From Paramecium tetraurelia (taxonomy: Eukaryota; Ciliophora; Oligohymenophorea; Peniculida; Parameciidae), in assembly GCF_000165425.1 (NCBI RefSeq), contig NW_001799388.1:124001-188000 (forward strand): a stretch of 64,000 nucleotides of DNA, written 5' to 3'. Numbering within the stretch: the stretch's first letter is position 1; every line of letters starts with the position of its first letter. The notes below the pieces were generated by a model. That model searched no databases. It saw only the letters and a list, made by a program, of their open reading frames with translations, and was not told where the DNA came from. Below are positions 51,334 to 63,194 of this stretch, in pieces. Position numbers and translations under genes: made by a program.

Positions 51334-53298
51334 TCAATCTAAACTTTTTTATATCATATTAATCACTTATTGACCAATAATTGTAGTGCGTCTATATTAA
51401 TATAATATATTACTTTAAATAATATTCCCAATATGTTATTTTATTAGTGTTCAATAGATCCAATTCCTAAAAGTATTATCTAGCAATGGTTTTGTTACAC
51501 TACTAACACAATTCTTATTCATCAAAGTACCCCTTGTTGCTTTTATCAATTTTCTCATAAATCTATCTATCTTATTTAGGACAAACAGTATCTAAAAATT
51601 ACCCCATCTCATTAACATCTACAAATCCATCTCTTTGTACATCCACCTAATAGAACATCTCATCTAATTCCTCTTAAGAAGGATCATGAAGCAATTACTA
51701 AAACACAACCTCCATCTTGAATCTAAAAAATGCCTTGCTTATCTTCTATAAAGTTGATTCAGGAAAAATCTCATCAAATATCTATTCTGCAGTTAATTGC
51801 GATAATAAGCAATATTTTCCTTTTTTAGTAGTTTCAACATCCTGACACACCATACTTTGACAAGGTACAATGAAATTAAGGCTTCTACTGTCAGCAAATG
51901 ATTCAATAGTTTTCTGAGTTTAACAAGTAGCCCTGCATTATTTCAAAAAGTCAGGTGCAGTAAATAGATCTGCATATTTTTTCATGATGTCATCTTCTGT
52001 TATTACAGGTTTATATTAGTCCTCATCATTAGTAGCTACAAATTATTATGTTTATTATCTTTCATTTTAAGTATTTTAAAATTAAACATATTCATCTTCT
52101 TCATATTTGTCTAATATTTAAGATTAATAAATGTTTTCATTTTAATGTTCAAACTTCTACTTGATTATTTGTTGATTGTGTGTTTCTTGTTTTCCTTATT
52201 TAGAATTTAATACATCAGAATTGTATTTTCCAATACTAATACCTTAAACATCTTGAGATCTTTAAAGATCAGTTCCCATTTCTTGACTTGAACCTTCTAA
52301 TTATTATTCTTTTTTAGATTAGGTTGACAATTTAATTTCTATTATTTCAGTATTATGATGTTGATGAATTCCAATATCTTTGGGCATTTACATATAAGAA
52401 TACTATCTTCTATGATGATTCTATTATTATATATTGTCTTCTTCTTTTTCTTTTTCTTTTTCTTTTTCTTTTTCTTTCTCTTTTTCTTTCTCTTTCTCTT
52501 TCTCTTTTTCTTTCTCCTTATCTTTATCAGGTTCTACAAACATCCATGTTTAATCTTTTGTAAACTGCAATTCACAATAAAATAACATACATTTTAAAAA
52601 CTAGCCAGAACGATATCATCTCTCTTTTTTGTATACTCTTATTAATCGAATAATTTTTAAAAGTTCTCTCCCTATGTATATTGCTTCAGTTTTTGTTCAA
52701 ATTACTCCAATTATTATCTTTGTTATTCAATTTTATGTGGAGAAACACTTAAAATAATTAAGATAACTATTTACAATTCAAATTCTGGAGAATTGGGACT
52801 GTTTTATTTTATATCTTCATTGAATCTTGGAGAGTTTTCTTATTTAGGAATTATTGACTATTTAGTTTATCTGCTTAAAGATCTTTTAGGTGGACTTACA
52901 AAATTTCTATTTTTTTAAATACTTGCAGTTTATCTTGAAGGAGTTCGCGAGGTTTTGGATTGAGAAATATTTACTTAGTTTTCTTTTGATGTTCTAGTAT
53001 TAAATTATATCTGAGTTTATTATTATTATTTGCCTTTGACTTTATTCAAAAGTTTTCTTAACTCTTATTATAACAACCTTAGATCTACATTATTGAATGA
53101 TTATTCATACCATTCTTCTTCTTATACGTTGTAACTAATGAAATTATTTCTGAATTACTGTCCTTGATCATCTATCTGAGAGTCAACCTATCATCCTTCA
53201 TAATTTCTAAATTCAAACAATATCATACATGCACATCTATCTATAATAGCCAGCAATTCAGCATTATCATGTTTAATGCGATTTTGAATCCTGAGCAT
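51334..53298 (-). CDS. Calcium-binding-like protein with poly-(Lys-Glu) tract
   Basis: Introns of 22, 26, 26 and 22 nt leave about 622 aa (another 27-nt in-frame segment may be an intron). The first 200 residues are helical then Ser-rich. A tract of alternating Lys and Glu of about 25 residues is encoded by the repeat at 52441-52516. The C-terminal ~200 residues look like degenerate paired EF-hands: DVQRDGFVDVNEMGQFL has a near-canonical Ca2+ loop and IDKSNKGYFDEQEL a second. A LTAEQIFDEIFPESTL segment precedes them. Function is unknown; Ca2+-dependent regulation is inferred. Confidence 0.72.
52441..52516 (-). repeat. CTTTTT/CTTTCT microsatellite coding Lys-Glu repeats
   Basis: A pyrimidine tract of units CTTTTT and CTTTCT on the plus strand, about 76 bp. 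On the minus strand it reads GAAAAA/GAGAAA, giving (Glu-Lys)n in the gene spanning it. It is a hexanucleotide microsatellite and is likely variable in length. Confidence 0.9.
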
Positions 53299-53936
53299 TC
53301 TAAATTATTCAATTTTTCTGTTATTAATTATAATATTAAATATATATGATTAATATTAATTACTCATCTAATTAACAACATTTTTTAACAAATTTCTCAT
53401 TTCAACTCTTCATCTCCATTCACTTCAATGTTTGATACAAGTTTATATTAAAATTATCTAAATGACCTTATTTAAGATTATTCAAAATATTTAATATATA
53501 TATTCTAAAAGATATTTTGAATTATCCATTCATTAATAATAACATATATTTTAAGTATACTGTAATGGTTTTAATATATATATTGTATTTAATCCTTCCT
53601 GGCCATATTAAGCTAATTACATTATTATGAAAATATCTTAAGAGTAGATATCAATGTATGGAGGATAGTTTTGATTGCTGAGATATTCGAGCAACTAATT
53701 TAGATAATTAAATATGAAAAGATTAATGTGATCTTTTTTTAATTATCTCACTTAATAAGTTAATCATAAACAACAATTTATTCAATTTTCATATATTAAA
53801 TTAGAAATCATTTTTATTATAAGTCAAGTATATAAATGAAAAGGGAATTTTTCAATTAAGGTATTTTCATAAATGTAATTTTGGAATTCATATCCAAATA
53901 ATGTTATGTTAATAATTATTTAATAAAATATCTAAA
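53299..53936. other. AT-rich intergenic region with hairpin
   Basis: About 640 nt between divergent starts of the EF-hand-like gene and calpain. No open frame. It contains the inverted repeat at 53702-53748, listed separately. Confidence 0.5.
53702..53748. repeat. Perfect 11-bp inverted repeat (hairpin)
   Basis: AGATAATTAAA at 53702-53712 and its exact complement TTTAATTATCT at 53738-53748 enclose a 25-nt loop. It lies between divergent genes, so it is more likely regulatory or incidental than a terminator. A similar AATTATCTC element recurs at 57182-57204. Confidence 0.6.
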
Positions 53937-56358
53937 ATGAGTTCAGATTCGCTAATTTAAGAAGCCCTTTCTTAATTTATTATGCTACGAAGCCCTTAAG
54001 AATTACTACATGAATTTAAGACCTAGGCTTTGAATTTAGAATAGATCAGATAACTAGTGTAAGTTTTCGATCCAAATATCCCTAACGAGGACATAAAGTA
54101 CTTTTATCTGAAGATGATTACCAAATTCAAAAGTCCTGCTGGAATAACATAAGATATCTATTAATAAATAGTGGATGATGAAGAATTTACATTGAGAGCT
54201 GGATCATCGAATTCTTATGAATCTTTACCCCTGTTAAAGAATATCATCAGGGGAGTGAGAGAGAAGAAGGTACCCATATAGAGATTGTATAATTTCTATG
54301 ACAAAAATAAGGACAAAGAACTTTAAGACCCCGAATTCAGAAATTTATTAGAATTCTTTTACGTGGCAATTACAGATGCGCAATTCAAAAAGCTCAGAGA
54401 GGAATTTCCTGATCATCCACTTAGTGAGAGTGTAATCATCAGTCTCTTTGAAAAATGGTAAGAAATTGTATTCGAAAATACCCAAGGTGATCCATAAATA
54501 ATTTTGGAGGCTCCAGCAAGTATAAATATTAATTGAATTTTAGAAACATAAAATTTCTTGACTATTCCCAAACCATAATAAACAATTAGTTTAGAATTGA
54601 CAAGGGAAGAGGATGAAAGATTTAAAGATTTTATGGGAGTTGATTTTAAGATTCCAGGAGTTAAAGAATTGGCCGATCTCTAAAAGAGATGCTAATAAAC
54701 TTAAGAAGTATTTACAGATCCTGATTTTCCCCCAAATGTAACAAGTTTGGGACCAAAATTCAGTGCCAATAGTTGGAAACGTTTATAAGAGCTTTTTTAA
54801 GGAGAGCAGAAAGTTTTTTCAATAGATACTCAACATGATAAAAGTGGTGCTGGCTTAAATAAATGGATATCCCATAGAGATATTTGTCAAGGTGATTTAG
54901 GAGACTGCTATTTTATGTCAACCTTAAGCTCAATAGCCTGCAAATGGTATTTATATAATCAATAATTTAGGCCTGATCAAATTAAGGATCTGTTCCCTAT
55001 TTAGAGAGCTAACAAATTTGGTGTTTATGGTGTTAAGATGTGCATTAACGGAGAGTGGAAGGTCATCCCTATTGATGATAATATACCAGTCAAAAACGGT
55101 AAAATTGCCTTTACCAAAAATGCTGATAAAGAGATTTGGGTGTCATTGCTAGAAAAGTCATGGGCAAAAGTAAATGGATCCTATACCAATATTGATGCCG
55201 GAGATCCCAGAGAAGTTATCAAAACAATCACAGGAGGTCCAGTTTGGCTATTACTAACAAATAAACCAAGTTTCAAAGAAAATTTCATTACTTGTGTTAA
55301 ACAAAAATGTGTTATGGTGACTGGTACATATAGTAAAAATGCCGACTACTCTGCTATTGGATTAGAACCAGGACATGCATACTCTATCTTAAATGTTAAG
55401 ACTGTAAATCATCCTTAAAGAGGACAAGTTCATTTACTTAAGATAAGAAATCCATGGGCTCGTAAAGAATGGAAGGGTGATTGGGGTGACGATTCAGATT
55501 TGTGGACACCTGAATTGAGAGAGCAAGCTGGAAATACAGGAACAGAAAATGATGGAATCTTTTTTATGTCATTGGATGATTATACTAAATACTTCTTTTC
55601 AGTGTTCTGTGGATATTTCAAAACAGATTACATTTATAACTCTATGAGATTCAACGTTAGAAGAAACAAAGGAGTGTATTTTGAATTCGAAATTAAAAAA
55701 GAAGGAGAATACTTCTTTGCCATTCATTAGGAATCTACTAGATAATATAGATCTCAACCTGAATTGAAATATGAATATTCTTATGTTAGACTATTGTTAG
55801 CAAAGGAATTACAAAATGGATATGAGTACAGAGAGGGAAAATTCTATAAAGACATAGAAACACATGTTGGCAGAGTAGGTGAGAATTTCACTCCTGGTAA
55901 ATACATTTTATACATCAAAATCAAGTGGCATGTACCATCTTGGAATGAACATTCAGTTGTGTTGAGCACTTATGGAGAACAATATGTGTAATTGAAGGAA
56001 GTTCCCAGGGATCCAAATCTTGTTTCTTAGACAATGATGCATCAAGTCAGATCCAACAATAAGGTGGAAGAAGTATTGCCAGGAATCACTATGAAGATGG
56101 ATAACAATGGAAATCTAGGGTTATTTATTGTTTACTATTTTTAGAATTGGTTACATCTATTATAAGAATGAATCCAATCAATAAGTGAACTTTGAAACCA
56201 ACTTAGTGAACAAGGGAGGTTGTAAATTAACCAAACCTGAAAGAGGTTATTATTTCAAGAGTTTTATTCCTCCTTAAGGTGAAAGATTAGTTACTTTTAC
56301 AATCACACCTCCAATAACTGAGTTGTCCATGCCCACATTAAGTCATAAATTATTATGA
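53937..56358 (+). CDS. Calpain-type cysteine protease
   Basis: Three introns (24, 24 and 25 nt) leave 782 aa. The CysPc core lies around residues 285-520: HRDICQGDLGDCYFMSTLSS with the catalytic Cys, WKVIPIDDNIPV, WVSLLEKSWAKVNGSY, GHAYSILNVKT with the catalytic His, and LLKIRNPWARKEW with the Asn. Two beta-sandwich-like segments follow, the second ending in GYYFKSFIPPQGERLVTFTI. The N-terminal ~230 residues are helical with one EF-hand-like loop (YDKNKDKELQDPEF). Calpains are cytosolic Ca2+-regulated processing proteases. The catalytic triad is intact. Confidence 0.93.
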
Positions 56359-56591
56359 TTATTATTATATTTCATCATCATCAAAAATCATGGTTTTTGG
56401 TTCGTTTATTAAATTGATTAACTGAATAAATTAACTTAACAATTTATCCAAAATAAGTCATATGCTGTAATAATATATGATCAGATTTCAAATTAATTAG
56501 TAATCTATATTAAATAACAAATTTTAAATTGTGATTTTATCAAATTTGAAATTTAATAAATATATTTTTAAATATAAAATATCACTCAACT

Positions 56592-56839
56592 ATGGACTGC
56601 AATTAACAATTTTTTCAGACCAGACTAAGCTTTACTCCATCCTCTCCCTTAAAAACAAGGTATAAACTTAATATCATTCTAGACCTCTGCCAAGTCCTTC
56701 GTTAGAGAGTCTTGAAGAATTCAATTTAAATGACGTATAATCGGATTCAGAAAGCTCAAGAAAATCATCTGGTTAAAAGTTTGATAAGCAGGTGTTAGTG
56801 ATCGAATATTTGATCGAAAAACTAAGGGACTTTGAATGA
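56592..56839 (+). CDS. Small hypothetical protein, 74 aa
   Basis: Two exons with a 23-nt GT...TAG intron give 75 codons ending in TGA. The protein is Ser-rich at the start (SFTPSSPLKTRPLPSPSLES), then acidic, then ends in a helix (VLVIEYLIEKLRDFE). The neat splice and codon content support a real gene. No homology recognised. Confidence 0.6.
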
Positions 56840-56919
56840 GAACCTCAACATAATTACTAAAGTTAAATAAAAAACGAGAGAAAAAAAATAGCTAATAATT
56901 GTATTAAAATCATTTTTTT

Positions 56920-57120
56920 TCAATCGTTTCTCATCATATTACAAATAAATTAAGACTCCTTCTCTTTTTCACAAGGGTTGGCTTCTCCTATTTGAGTAAC
57001 AAGGGTAATTATAAATGTTCCTACTATTATTATTACTATTTCTATTATATATTATATAATGATGGCTTGAACCTCTTCGGCTAAGGAAATATATTGAAAT
57101 CAATTTTGATGTTGTGACAT
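56920..57120 (-). pseudogene. Small single-pass membrane ORF broken by TGA at codon 7
   Basis: From ATG 57118-57120 the frame reads MSQHQN, then TGA at 57100-57102, then about 59 codons including a strong membrane helix (IIEIVIIIVGTFIITLV) and a polar tail (GEANPCEKEKES) to TGA 56920-56922. No GT precedes the internal TGA, so an intron cannot remove it. Alternatives are a recently broken small gene, a recoded TGA, or chance. Confidence 0.33.
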
Positions 57121-57181
57121 TTTGGAAGTTCAAAATTTGAACGGTTACTTGGCGGGTGAGATGAACTTTATGATTTTGTTT

Positions 57182-57204
57182 GAGATAATTATCTAAATTA
57201 TCTC
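57182..57204. repeat. 9-bp inverted repeat
   Basis: GAGATAATT and AATTATCTC flank a 5-nt spacer (ATCTA). It lies about 60 nt beyond the stop of the minus-strand gene at 57264 and shares its right arm with the hairpin at 53702-53748. It could act in 3'-end formation, but this is a guess. Confidence 0.5.
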
Positions 57205-57263
57205 ACCCTTAAATCCTCCTGATAAATTGTCGATCCAGATAGATATTTAATATTTAAATTCAT

Positions 57264-58354
57264 TCAATATTCATTTTATTAGATAAAAATTATTTCTTCC
57301 GTTGAACATATGAATTAATCTTTTTACATATCGGTAGTTTAAATATCGAATGTATCTGTTCCTTTTTGTTTTCATTCCATTTCTTTTCCACCTCAGGATC
57401 CAGAAATGCTAGTTAAATTAATAAATTACATTTCGATTACACCTCTATCACCATCTACTTTGATTGCTCAATATCATTCGCCGTTGGGAATGGCTCTAAT
57501 TTGCAATTCTCTAATTATCGTTTTATTCTCTCCAAAATTTGTTCTAAAATTTAAACATGCTATATTTATAATAACAAAGAACATACTTTTTTTCTCAATT
57601 CATCCAATTATGAATCTATTAAAAGTCCTTATTCACAGCCATATTTTTTACATCTCTTCAGCTAAAACAAATGGATATCATTCAATGAATATTATTAATT
57701 GCAGATGCTACAATACTTACTAGTTTAGTTTTTTTCTTATTTTTCAACTTCCTTCTTTTCTTATTAACACTTCTCTTCCAAAATTTTACATTATCTTTCC
57801 AAACAATCTACAAATTCATTGTTTATTTGCATATTTTAAAAATGATTGTCTCTTTAGAAATTGTTCTGTTTTCTTTCATCCAACCTTACAATGCCAAAAT
57901 TTTATAAATTCCTATAATATAGTCATTCTTATATATACATTGCTGCTTGTCGCATGTCAGCTAATCCCATTCTATCATATTCTTTAATCACAGCTTAAAG
58001 ATCAGAATCTGACATTATCCATTTTCTTTTTTATAAGTAGATCATCAATACTACATAATCATTATCATCCATAAACGCTTCGCACCAAGTTAAAGCTAAT
58101 TCTCCAAAAGGACCCCAAATTTTTATATTTTCTTCAAACATTAAACAATTATTTATAATAATTATAAAAGAACTTTCTCTAAGTACTTTACCAATCTCAA
58201 CAACAATTTTTGTGAAACACTCCTTTATATTAATATTTATAGTAATTTAAGAATACTGTAAATTACATACAATTTGATTTTAAGTTAAGTCTAACTATTA
58301 ATTTATATAGGCTTTTATCGTTTTGAATTATAATTCTATATAGTTTAAATTCAT
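57264..58354 (-). CDS. Hypothetical protein, roughly 315-335 aa
   Basis: From ATG 58352-58354 the frame is open through CFTKIVVEIGKVLRESSF, KIWGPFGELALTWCEAFMDD, VVLMIYLQKRKWIMSDSDLQ and EYDRMGLADMRQAAM. A 27-nt intron follows, then a charged coiled coil (LEEKCQQEKKEVEKQEKTKL), a gap that needs an intron of 50 or 59 nt, and a final helical part (LEQILERIKRQLENCKLEPF) to TGA 57264-57266. Two more in-frame introns (27 and 21 nt) are possible. I recognise no family. The N-terminal globular part and coiled-coil tail suggest a structural or adaptor protein. Confidence 0.66.
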
Positions 58355-58652
58355 GCTTAGTTTAGCATTATTCTTATTGATATTTTAATTCTTTTAAATT
58401 TTCTTATTTGAGGTCGTTCAAATTATTATTTATATTGTAGTTGATCTTAATAGTACTTTTGTCAAACAATTGTCTATAATATATTATTAATCCTTATTAT
58501 AATTTGGCAATTACTATACAGGTTCTCATCTCAGTAATTAGGCTGATCCGATGAATATTTATGACTTTTTTATTTTATGAAGAGAAATATATTAAAGATA
58601 TATGATTTTAATTCAAGAATCAAATTTTAAGAATTTCATAATATAAATAATC

Positions 58653-59251
58653 ATGAAAATCATTATTCTTTGTTTATTGTCTTTTAGTGTTTTATCTCAA
58701 TTATCAAAGTAGACAGTCACACATAAAATCAAGATTGGAGTAACAATTGATGGCAAGAATGAAGGAGAAATTACTTTGGGTTTGTTTGGAAAAGTTGTAC
58801 CTAAGACTGTAGAAAATTTCAGAGCTTTGTGCACAGGTGAAAAGAACGGCAAGGGCTATGCAGGATCACCATTCCATAGAATTATCCCAAATTTCATGAT
58901 CTAAGGAGGTGATTTTACAAATGGTAATGGTACTGGTGGAGAATCAATCTATGGAAACAAATTCAATGATGAAAATTTTAATTTGAAACATGAAATCGGA
59001 TGTATTTCAATGGCAAACGCAGGACCAAATACCAATGGAAGTCAATTCTTTATTACAACTGCTGATACTCATTGGGTATAAACTTTTATATATTCTTTTA
59101 GTTAAATGGAAAACACGTTGTTTTTGGAAGAGTCATAGAAAATATGGAATTAGTAAAAAAGATTGAAGGTTAAGGATCATAAAGTGGATAGCCTAAATCT
59201 AAAGTCGTATTTGCCACTTGCAGTGCAGAAGTTGTTTCAGACGAATTATGA
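58653..59251 (+). CDS. Secreted cyclophilin (peptidyl-prolyl isomerase)
   Basis: One 26-nt intron leaves 190 aa. A signal peptide ([16 protein letters not shown]) precedes a complete cyclophilin fold: [38 protein letters not shown] with the catalytic Arg, [32 protein letters not shown] with the cyclosporin-binding Trp. It ends SDEL-like (VVSDEL), close to an HDEL/KDEL signal, suggesting ER residence as for cyclophilin B. It catalyses proline isomerisation during secretory protein folding. Confidence 0.95.
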
Positions 59252-59277
59252 TGAATTATAAAGAGATTTACATTTAT

Positions 59278-59568
59278 TCATTTATTATATATTTATCTGT
59301 CTTTATGTTAAAGATGCCCATATTCTTGATTTTGGTGATTTGAAATGAAGAAAAGCCTTAAATTCCAATTATACCTCTGCTTCTCTAAATATTCTATTTT
59401 ATAATAGATAAGTTCTTCAACCAAATCATTTACTATTTTCTTGATTAATCCTTATGCTTATAGAATGCATGGAGATTTATTAATGGCCTCTAATAATGTT
59501 AAATGAACTTATAAACATATTGGTACAATAGTGTGAGTCTATAACACTAAATTCTTAACCTTGGACAT
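59278..59568 (-). CDS. Possible small hypothetical gene
   Basis: A 97-codon frame from ATG 59566-59568 to TGA 59278-59280 reads MSKVKNLVLQTHTIVP and later LIKKIVNDLVEELIYYKIEY and QRYNWNLRLFFISNHQ. A 27-nt in-frame intron is possible near residue 18. It is convergent with the cyclophilin gene (26 nt between stops). No match recognised; length is modest so it may be chance. Confidence 0.42.
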
Positions 59569-60030
59569 AAAAATAAATAATAGTAATATTTTAAATGATA
59601 TTTCAAAGATATACTATATTTCAAGTAAAGCATTCTTCTCAGGTCTTGTGTTATTTTAATGAAGAATTAATTTTTAATTCATAAGTTAAAAGTGAAGAAA
59701 TAAATGTGGAATATTCCAAAATCTCAAATAGAAACTTATAATTTATTTAGTATCTTCCACGAGACATCAAAAGCTTTTTAAAAGATTCTTTTTAACACTT
59801 TTGGAAATGAATCAAAGAAATTCTCATTGCTCTATAAAAATATAAATTATCCTTAATGAAACTTCAATTTATGGATCATCATTTTTTAGTTTTATTATTA
59901 TTTAAATTACTATTTTGAGCTCAGATAGTATTAAATAATTCAAATAAGAGGAATAGAAGCATTGTATAATGTATATTACAAAAAATAGTGCAATTCTAAA
60001 ATATAACAATATTATCATTTAAAAAAGTAC
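59569..60030. other. AT-rich intergenic region
   Basis: Upstream of the small ORF and downstream of the first PH-kinase. No gene or repeat seen. Confidence 0.5.
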
Positions 60031-61251
60031 TCATTGTTATTACTTTTATTTTGCATTTGAAAAGTTTTATTGACCTTAGATTTTTTTGGTGTCAACTGGA
60101 GAATTTTTAGCACTTTGAGACATCTAAACGAAACTTTATTATTTTTGACGGCTCGATTAAATAGCTTAGATTTTTGGAGTATCAATCAAGGATATCGTAA
60201 GTGATTTTGGCAATCTTGCTGTTAACACTTCAATTTTTTCATGCTATTTATGAAATAACAGATGTATCTTAGCTTACTGGGATGTTATTCTACTTTAAGG
60301 ATTTGCATCAATCATTTTAGATAATAAATCTTAGCACTCATTTGAAATGATTAGTTTCTTCAAATCAATATTGCTTAACATATTTTATTGCAATTAAGTT
60401 GCATAATCAATTTTTTCAAACGGAGACTTTCCTCCATTTATTAACATATAAAATACTATACCAACACTATAGACATCGACTTTATAGTCATATATTTTAT
60501 TCATAATGAGTTCTGGGGCCAAATATCCTGCTGTTCCACACCTAGAAAAGAGGTACTTTCCATCTTTTCTGTAAAAGTCTGCCAATCCAAAATCAGCTAT
60601 GACTATATCTTCTATGTTCTATGCATATCGAAATATCAAATTTTCAGGTTTCAAATCTCTATGTATTATGCCTTTTGAATGAATATAAGCCAAAGCATCT
60701 ATAATTTTATAAATGATTGAAACACACTAGTCTTAATTTAGTTTCTTCTCATTCATTAGTTGTTTTAGCTCTCCACCTTTTAACAATTCATAGACAACAA
60801 AAATATGTGTTTCACTTTCATATGTTTCCAAAAGTTTAATAACTCGGGGATGCTAGACAATTCTAAGAATGTCAATTTCTCTTAAGATTGCCTCTATTTC
60901 TATCTACTTTTGTAAATTGCTTTTGTCAAAAGTCTTAACTGCGTATTCACTTTTATTTTATTTTTGAATAGCTTTGTAGACCTTTTAAATAAAAATAATA
61001 TATACCTTACCATAGGTGCCTTTGCCTATTAGGTTTCCAATGCTATAATTGTTCAAGAAATCGACTTATATGCAATATAATTTCAAGTGGTCAAACCATT
61101 CTGTGATTTAACCATAGAATTCAAATTGAAAATTGCCTGAAGTAATCATAATCCCATCTCCATTTTGATAATGATGAATTTTTTTTAATACACAATTTTT
61201 CACATCTAAAAACTTGATTTTGTTCTTCCTATATAAAGAATTATTTTACAT
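60031..61251 (-). CDS. PH-like domain plus Ser/Thr kinase, copy 1
   Basis: One 24-nt intron within the glycine loop leaves 398 aa. Residues about 10-60 ([13 protein letters not shown], then [27 protein letters not shown]) look like a PH domain ending in its Trp-containing helix. The kinase follows: [79 protein letters not shown]. All catalytic residues are kept. The kinase is CAMK-like. The C-terminal tail is Ser/Gln-rich. It is the first of three tandem copies, the next starting 215 nt upstream. Confidence 0.9.
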
Positions 61252-61466
61252 TTTTACATTACTTCAGAATTCTTGAACCAGTTTTTATGAGAGTCTTAAA
61301 CTGAAATTCCTTCTTCTTATTAGAAAAAACATATAATTACAGAGTCTTAAAATCACTTGAAGGTTTTTCATTCAGTAATTCCCATTTTACATTGTGATTA
61401 AATAAAGAACTCGGTTAAAAATTCATATGAATTAAAATTAAATTATATAAATTAATACAATATTTA

Positions 61467-62849
61467 TCAAGAGAATTGTTCAAGTTTAGTTGAAGATTGT
61501 ACAGGCGATAATTAAGGAGACCTATGAGAGAAGGTTAGCATTTTTTAAAATCCTCTTCTAATAGCCTCTTATTTCATATTGTTAATGGGCTTAAATGATA
61601 AGTTTTATAACTTAGGTGATAATTGCAAGTACTTATCTAAATTGTTATTCGTGTTTATTATGAGTTTTGGAGTGGATATTTTATCAATGCTTTTAGGAGT
61701 TTTCCTGATAATAATAGTGCATTTATTGGCTCTGTGATTTCGAAAGACTTGATGATTCAAAGCTGCTCTTACTGATATCCTTCTAATATTATCAGGTTCA
61801 AGCATGTTCTGTAATAGATTAAATGCTGATTCAGAGGCATTTGAAACCAAAGAATAATCTATTAAACTTTTATAATTTTGGAACAATTTCTCCTCTGGAT
61901 CTGTACTTTTGAAAGGAGATTTGCCACCACTCAACATCATAAAAAGAATGACACCCGCACTATAAACATCTATTTTGTAGTCGTATATCTTGTCTTGTAA
62001 AATTTCTGGAGCAACATAACCTGGAGTCCCACATCTAGTGTAAATATACTTTCCATCGACCCTATAGAATTCTGCCAACCCAAAATCTGCTATGACTATT
62101 GATAATGTGTTTTTGGCTCTTAAGAGAAGGTTGGATGGCTTCAAGTCTCTGTGTAAGATTCCTTTAGAGTGAATATAAAGGAGCGCTTATAACACTTATT
62201 TTATTATTAATAAGGATTCTTCTTCCGAAAGATGCTTTTCCTTTATAAAAGTGTATAATTCCCCTTACTCCACCATTTCATATATTAAAATAATCTGTTC
62301 ATCACTTTCATATGTTTCAAAAAATTTGGTAATTCCTGGATGGCTTAGACTTCTGATTATTTGAAGTTCCTTTGTTATCAATAAGTAATCTTGATAGTTA
62401 ATAATTGTCTTCTTGTCAAATACTTTGGCAGCAAAGTCTCTTTGGGTAATTCTTGATTTTATTTTGAACACCTAAGATTTTTTAAATATTTTAATACTTT
62501 ACTAAATGTACCTTTTCCCAGTAACCTATGGATACTATACTTGTTAGCGAAATCTTGTTGAATGCAATAAAATCTTAATTATTCAAGCCAGGCTATCGTC
62601 ATACCATATAATTCAATAACCTGACCTGCCTTAGTAATTCTGATTCCAGCACCGTAATTAGGTTGTTCAATTTCACAAATTGTTGCATTGAGAATATCTG
62701 CGATTTGATATTACCCCTGAGAATAGGATGAAATATTATTACATTCTTTTTTCTTTTAAAAATGAAATGATTTTACAAATACAATGTCTTAACCTTATAG
62801 CTATTGTGTTTGCAAGAGTAAATGTAAAAATTTTCTTAAATTGACTCAT
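61467..62849 (-). CDS. PH-like domain plus Ser/Thr kinase, copy 2
   Basis: About 441 aa with a 26-nt intron in the glycine loop at the same place as in copy 1. The PH-like part (ADILNATICEIEQPNYGAGI, VIELYGMTIAWLEQLRFYC) and kinase (LLGKGTFSKVFKI, FAAKVFDKKT, HRDLKPSNLLL, IADFGLAEFY, RCGTPGYVAPEIL, VDVYSAGVILFMML) parallel copy 1. The catalytic-loop Glu is changed (KPSN for KPEN). The 5' end is uncertain: the ATG at 62849 connects only if a 31-nt intron ending AAG is accepted. The tail carries SPQLSPVQSS. Confidence 0.85.
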
Positions 62850-63194
62850 TTATATTGCGGGAAGCCGTTGTATTCTGCCATAAAGAGCCTTTTGATATGT
62901 CAAAGAATGAAGTTGAGCTCACTTACTTCTTTATGTTCATAATTTTAATCAAAATACCCTAATCAAAATTCTAAATTTATATTATAAGTTATTATAATAT
63001 CTTAGAAGTTAATTATACTTAATAAAATTTTTGTCCATATGGATATATATTTTATTTTTACCAATTTATTACAAATAGGCTTTGTAATTATATTTATAAT
63101 GCAAATAGGATATAAACAAAAAAAGTGTAAAATTAGATAACTTGATGACCACAATATTTTATATTGGTATTTATAACTCGATATTATTATTAAT
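62850..63194. other. Spacer between tandem kinase copies
   Basis: 345 nt with no supported gene; ORFs crossing it on either strand overlap the tail of the third kinase and are shadows. Confidence 0.5.

Noticed and set aside
53640-53700. Possible tRNA in spacer
   Set aside because: No acceptor stem, T-loop GTTCRANNC or CCA-compatible fold could be drawn.
57406-57723. Plus-strand ORF of 105 aa
   Set aside because: It is antisense to the minus-strand gene at 57264-58354, whose frame (LEQILERIKRQLENCKLEPF) is more coding-like and continues on both sides.
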